Source: JAYEHK01 sp034659475 (GTDB taxonomy: Bacteria; Bacillota; Syntrophomonadia; Syntrophomonadales; Syntrophomonadaceae). Taken from it: a stretch of DNA of 64,000 nucleotides. Shown piece by piece: positions 60,160 to 64,000 of this stretch (position 1 is its first letter; each line of letters opens with the position of its first letter). The DNA is taken from contig JAYEHK010000121.1 of assembly GCA_034659475.1 (NCBI GenBank), positions 1 to 64,000 on the forward strand, given 5' to 3'. A model generated the notes under the pieces. The model saw only the letters and a program-made list of their open reading frames with translations, did not search any database and was not told the DNA's origin. Position numbers and translations under genes: made by a program.

Positions 60160-61758
60160 TTAGCTGTGGAACAGACGCTGCAACACACGCTGGAGAAAAG
60201 GTTTTCTGGTTTCCGGCTCCTTCTTCTGTGTAACTTCTGCTTTTGGTTTGACATTGGCAGCATCGTCTTTCGAGGAATGGGCCTGGGTAGATCGAATGAT
60301 CAGTTGTACTGGTTTCAGTTGCCCGGGAGAAGACTCTGCAATAATACTTGGCGGCGTTATATAATCCGCTTTTATATCAATTGACTGGTTTTCCTTCACG
60401 GGTTGCCTCGGCGTTATTGTGGCAGCATTATTGTTTCGAGCGGCAGCCTTGACTGCAGCATTCTTATTTTGAACAGATGGTTTAACTGCAGTATTCTTAT
60501 TTTGAGCAGAAGAGTTAACTGCAGTTTCTTTGTTTTGCGGTTGTTTTACACCTAGTTTCGAAGCAGCTTGAGCAGACTTGTTCTTCAGCGAATGTGCCTC
60601 AACCCATTTTTCGATGGCAGCTTTGTGTTGATTGAGGTCGGACTCCGTAGGCAATTCCGCTTCCTCAATCATAGCTCCGATATGCTCTTCTATCTCATAG
60701 AGACTCATGATGTCATCGCTTGTAACCAGAGAAATGGCGCGTCCAACTTTTCCAGCTCTGCCGGTACGTCCAATCCTGTGCACATAGCTATCCTTCTCAA
60801 TAGGCACATCATAATTAATCACCAGGGACAGGTCGTCAACATGGATACCGCGGGCAGCAACATCTGTAGCCACTAACAAAGAAAATTCTCCGTGCTTAAA
60901 CTGCTCCATTGTCTTCAATCGTCTGGTTTGGGGGATTGTCCCATGCAGAGCCTGGGATACATATCCCTTTCGAGTTAAAAAGCTTTGCACCCTATCGACA
61001 CCAATGCGTGTGTTGCAGAAGATCACACAGCTTTCCGGCTGCTCACTCAATAACAGACGGTTCAACTGGGTGTTTTTTTGATCGTGCTCTACACGGTAAT
61101 ATACCTGTTGTGTAGTATCCACAGTCATGGTATGAGATTCAATCTCGACAGTTACCGGGTTCCTCATGTTTTCCCGGCAGATTTTACTGATTTCCGGGGG
61201 AATGGTGGCTGAAAAAAGAAGGGTTACTCTATCTTTCGGGAGGGTTTTGATAATCCTCACTACCTGATCAATAAAACCCATATCCAACATCCTGTCTGCT
61301 TCATCAAGCACTAAAAAGCGTATATGATTGGTTTTCAGATTTCCATGAGTAATGTGATCAAATACCTTTCCCGGCGTTCCAGTTACAACAGAAACGCCCT
61401 TATTAAGGGCCTGAATTTCAACATTCATATTGTGCTGTCCGTATACAGCTGTTGTCTTGTGCGGAAGATGCTTTGATATCTGTTTCAGATCACTGTCCAC
61501 CTGTACCGCCAGTTCCCGTGTGGGTGTAAGAATTAAACCCTGGGGACCTGCTGCTCCAGGATCAGTCAGTTGAAGAATTGAAACACCATAGACGGCTGTC
61601 TTGCCACTACCAGTTTTAGACTTTATAATCAGATCTTCCTGCTTCAGAATATGAGGAATCGCCTCGCTCTGCACCTCTGTCGGTGTCTCAAAGCCCATCT
61701 CATTTAAAGCCTTTAGAATGGGATGGGAAATGTCTAGATCATTAAAACTGCTTATCAT
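60160..61758 (-). CDS. DEAD-box RNA helicase
   Basis: 532 aa. Q motif 'FNDLDISHPILKALNEMGFETPTEVQSEAIP', Walker A 'SKTGSGKT' (47-54), DEAD (152-155), SAT ('LFSATIPPEI'), and 'HRIGRTGRAGKVGRAIS'. The last 130 residues are a low-complexity tail with repeated 'AVNSSAQNKNTAVKPSVQNKNAAVK' type units and a basic end. CshA-like cold-adaptation or ribosome/RNA-turnover helicase; the tail is a variable RNA-binding extension. Confidence 0.94.
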   Translation of the reverse strand: MISSFNDLDISHPILKALNEMGFETPTEVQSEAIPHILKQEDLIIKSKTGSGKTAVYGVSILQLTDPGAAGPQGLILTPTRELAVQVDSDLKQISKHLPHKTTAVYGQHNMNVEIQALNKGVSVVTGTPGKVFDHITHGNLKTNHIRFLVLDEADRMLDMGFIDQVVRIIKTLPKDRVTLLFSATIPPEISKICRENMRNPVTVEIESHTMTVDTTQQVYYRVEHDQKNTQLNRLLLSEQPESCVIFCNTRIGVDRVQSFLTRKGYVSQALHGTIPQTRRLKTMEQFKHGEFSLLVATDVAARGIHVDDLSLVINYDVPIEKDSYVHRIGRTGRAGKVGRAISLVTSDDIMSLYEIEEHIGAMIEEAELPTESDLNQHKAAIEKWVEAHSLKNKSAQAASKLGVKQPQNKETAVNSSAQNKNTAVKPSVQNKNAAVKAAARNNNAATITPRQPVKENQSIDIKADYITPPSIIAESSPGQLKPVQLIIRSTQAHSSKDDAANVKPKAEVTQKKEPETRKPFLQRVLQRLFHS

Positions 61759-62046
61759 TATTCTCTTCTTTCATTATTGCTATTTTTCATTATTATACCA
61801 TGAACACCAGGACCGTTCTTCCTGTTTTACAAAAGCAATATTCATTTACATACAATAACAGCACATAGGCCAGACCTTTAGTTCAATTCTCTGTAAATAT
61901 CTTAATTTTTATGCTATAAGCAGGACAAGCAGATATGTATGTCTAAATTGTAAAAAACCTACAAAGTTATTACAGAAATAACCTCACGGATCGATTCTGT
62001 TCATTAGTATTAAGACAGATAAATAGCTGTTTTATCAACGATGTAA
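61759..62046. other. Non-coding stretch, nothing recognised
   Basis: AT-rich spacer between the helicase start and the flavoprotein remnant. A CTGTTTTA / TAAAACAG hairpin lies at 62027-62051; no T-run follows, so termination is doubtful. Confidence 0.5.
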
Positions 62047-62331
62047 AACAGCCCTGATAATGCAACAATCGCTGTCTGTGAACAACACGATGAAAGAGAT
62101 ATGGGCTTTACCAGCGAGGCCATGTCAAAACCTCTTGAAGCTTTGGGATATCGCGTTGTTGACAACATGAAAGTTATCGGCCATTATGAAAAAGGCTCAG
62201 TTGCTAAAAATGATGAAACACTTACACGAGCCAGACAATCCGGGGTGAAACTAGCCAAAACCTTGAAGCTCCGTAAAGAAGTAGAGGCTAAAATAAAATC
62301 GACAGAAATCAATCTATTTATAGGGAGCTGA
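62047..62331 (+). pseudogene. Flavodoxin/NADPH-dependent FMN reductase C-terminal remnant
   Basis: The frame after TAA (62044-62046) reads 'NATIAVCEQHDERDMGFTSEAMSKPLEALGYRVVDNMKVIG' and 'AKNDETLTRARQSGVKLAKTLKLR', the C-terminal third of a flavodoxin-fold NADPH-dependent FMN reductase. The FMN-binding N-terminus is missing and there is no start codon before the internal ATG 62101. It ends 5 bases before the next gene. Confidence 0.75.
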
Positions 62332-62336
62332 CATTA

Positions 62337-64000
62337 ATGAAAAATCTCATACAGGTTTGTGGTGATCCAACCGTTGATTGGTTCAGAATACATAACGAAG
62401 ACATCATTGTACGAGGCGGGGTGTACTATTGGAAAAAGCAGAAGCAGGTTTCAAAGGTTAGACTCAGTTCAAAGCCAGGCGGAAGCGCTATGGTTTTGCA
62501 ATTGTTAAATGCCATGATTCCGGCTGAAACAGCCATGATTGCAGGCGTAAACCTCAACGAAAGAATCTTAAATACACCGATGAGTAACGAAATCACAACC
62601 TCTTGGACTGTATGGAAGGAGTTCCCGAACCCCGGGAGTAATCACACCTCATTTCGGTTGGAAAAGTGGCACGAATTTGAACCGGGTTACTGGAATTACT
62701 CCTCTGGAAAGCTAACCGGTCACCCTGATTTGCTCATTATTCAGGATAGCGACCTCGGATTTCGCACGTCTACAGAAGGATGGCCAGAGGCTTTATCAAA
62801 TGAACAGGGAGAGAAAATTCCACGCGATATCATCTTCAAGCTGGGTCAATATAACGATCGTCGTGAGAATCTTCTACTGGATCGAATCAGTGCATTAGAT
62901 CTGGAAGATCGAACGACGATCTTTACCACTTTGAGCGAATTACGCTCCTGCGCTGTAAAGATCGGGATATCTTTATCATGGGAAAGAATGTTGGAGGAGG
63001 TTGTTGCTGCTGTCCTTAGCCCCAATTGCCCATTTGTTGATGAAACAGGGAAGCATATCAAATATAAACAAGTCATTGTAAGCATTGGAGCCAGCGGTGC
63101 AGTAATTGTTGGTAGAGACATAAGCACATTGATCTTCGATCGCAGCGGACAGGAAGGGGATTTTGCCAACCGGTTGCCCGGACAAATGATGGGTTACAAT
63201 ACCTGTTTGGTAGGCGCACTTGCAGCTTATTGGGCAGAAAAGCCAGACGACATTAATTGGATCGAAGCCACCTGTATAGGAATAAAATTGGCTCGCGAAC
63301 TACACGTCCAGGGTTATGAAATAATAGAAAAGAATCACAATCATTACTTAAGCTTTCCCAATCAATTGATCGCAGCTGCCTATTGGAAACTACGAGCAGG
63401 TGAGACCCTAACAGACAGTTTAACAAATGATCAGATTGACAATCTTGGTTGCTTTTCTATATTTAATGATACCATCAAGAAAAAAGCGGGCCGCGATAAT
63501 TGGACCATTTTAGAACAAAACCTATTAAAAAATCAGATTAAAGTTGATTGTTCAGATGATTCCCAACGTGCAGTTAACGAATGCGCTCGGAATATCGTGG
63601 TCGAAGGTGCATTGGAAGCCTTACCGGATGTACCCGTTGAAACAATTGGCGCATGGGCCAGTGCTGATCGGCTGGAAATAGAAGGGGTTCGCAGTGTGCA
63701 TAATGCGATGAAGGATTATCTCCAACTGAAACATCCCGACACCCCTTTATGTGTTGCTGTATTTGGACCTCCTGGATCGGGTAAATCCTTTGTGGTGAAA
63801 GAGATCGCTAAAGGCCTTGGCATAGAAGAAGCTGCACAGTTGACTTTTAACCTTTCACAATTTGAATCTTCAGCGGAATTACAAACTGCTTTTCATCAGA
63901 TACGCGATCTCAATTTAAAGGGCAAAATGCCTTTGGTCTTCTGGGATGAATTTGATACCCCCCTGGACGGAAGACCATTGGGGTGGCTGCGTTACTTCCT
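62337..64000 (+). CDS. Degenerate PfkB-like/AAA+ ATPase fusion (partial, runs off the right end)
   Basis: ATG at 62337 with AGGGAG nine bases upstream; open to the last base, 554 codons so far, not closed. The N-terminal part (about 1-300) follows the ribokinase/PfkB pattern: 'VCGDPTVDWF' (7-16) like the usual start 'GD..VD', 'KPGGSAMVLQLLNAM' like the GGxxxN motif, and 'VIVSIGASGAVIV'. The anion-hole motif GAGD is replaced by 'PGQMMGYNTCLVGAL', so the catalytic Asp is absent and kinase activity is doubtful. The C-terminal part is AAA+: Walker A GPPGSGKS (477-484) and Walker B 'LVFWDEFD' (D537). A pseudo-kinase sensor coupled to an AAA+ machine is inferred. The remainder beyond the window may carry another domain. 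Confidence 0.8.
   Translation, partial: MKNLIQVCGDPTVDWFRIHNEDIIVRGGVYYWKKQKQVSKVRLSSKPGGSAMVLQLLNAMIPAETAMIAGVNLNERILNTPMSNEITTSWTVWKEFPNPGSNHTSFRLEKWHEFEPGYWNYSSGKLTGHPDLLIIQDSDLGFRTSTEGWPEALSNEQGEKIPRDIIFKLGQYNDRRENLLLDRISALDLEDRTTIFTTLSELRSCAVKIGISLSWERMLEEVVAAVLSPNCPFVDETGKHIKYKQVIVSIGASGAVIVGRDISTLIFDRSGQEGDFANRLPGQMMGYNTCLVGALAAYWAEKPDDINWIEATCIGIKLARELHVQGYEIIEKNHNHYLSFPNQLIAAAYWKLRAGETLTDSLTNDQIDNLGCFSIFNDTIKKKAGRDNWTILEQNLLKNQIKVDCSDDSQRAVNECARNIVVEGALEALPDVPVETIGAWASADRLEIEGVRSVHNAMKDYLQLKHPDTPLCVAVFGPPGSGKSFVVKEIAKGLGIEEAAQLTFNLSQFESSAELQTAFHQIRDLNLKGKMPLVFWDEFDTPLDGRPLGWLRYF

Noticed and set aside
59973..60263. Possible 96-aa gene upstream of jetA
   Set aside because: It overlaps the end of the DEAD-box gene in another frame and has biased composition; the in-phase remnant at 59917-60066 explains the sequence better.

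Overview
The window looks like a chromosomal segment of a low-GC, spore-forming, anaerobic Clostridia-type Firmicute. The evidence is strong Shine-Dalgarno sites with frequent TTG/GTG starts, a spoVK-ynbB-glnA block in Bacillus-like order, a Firmicute-type LexA, a DUF4367-type anti-sigma factor, a YtrA-like GntR/ABC operon, and many CoA-dependent fatty-acid/butyrate genes (two thiolases, intact crotonases, a CoA-transferase). A species cannot be named from the sequence alone; a syntrophic or butyrate/lactate-metabolising relative of Syntrophomonadaceae/Peptococcaceae is an inference.

Layout. 0.4-4.9 kb: ECF sigma/anti-sigma pair (anti-sigma interrupted), two divergent secreted proteins sharing a mirrored promoter-like element, an IS66 remnant and a frameshifted replication-type HTH gene. 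5.2-10.7 kb: housekeeping block spoVK, ynbB, DUF456, glnA, lexA, TtcA-like gene. 11.2-22.1 kb: GlcD/GlcF-type lactate or glycolate dehydrogenase, sigma54-driven thiolase 1 with a convergent sigma54 activator, LarA lactate racemase, MurB and a B12-binding radical SAM protein; a pair of inverted 161-bp MITE-like elements brackets larA-murB-rSAM. 22.4-29.2 kb: Nudix, PAP2, broken phoH, DUF3147 pair, membrane-anchored protease, dinB and MFS remnants, GldA and an SDR. 29.3-36.9 kb: one-domain riboflavin synthase-like protein, a second sigma54 thiolase/activator cassette with a dead crotonase, a crotonase, endonuclease IV and two damaged EamA genes. 36.9-40.7 kb: iron operon (DtxR-FeoA fusion, Cys-rich FeoB partner, FeoA, FeoB) behind a strong promoter and a Fur-like palindrome. 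40.8-50.3 kb: GC-richer crotonase, Ytr-like ABC operon, ABC-F ATPase, CoA-transferase and DUF6125. 50.4-64 kb: accessory region with a prenyltransferase-repeat fragment, a DHHW protein, a small serine recombinase, a Wadjet-like jetA-jetB-jetC operon with no visible jetD, a DEAD-box helicase, a flavodoxin-type remnant, and a degenerate PfkB-like/AAA+ fusion that runs off the right end.

How the genes work together. LarA plus GlcD/GlcF would interconvert lactate enantiomers and oxidise lactate (or another 2-hydroxyacid). The thiolases, crotonases and CoA-transferase fit acetyl-CoA/butyrate interconversion, with two duplicated thiolase/activator cassettes that appear to share an upstream motif (TGCAMATTTGCA) and -24/-12 promoters. 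The two most unusual items are the JetD-less SMC operon next to a minimal serine recombinase, and the pseudo-kinase/AAA+ gene at the right edge.

Decay is frequent: at least ten genes carry in-frame stops, homopolymer frameshifts or internal deletions. Either the genome is eroding or part of this is sequencing error; single-base homopolymer indels (about 36.48 and 37.91 kb) are the most suspect. No rRNA, tRNA or CRISPR array was recognised.
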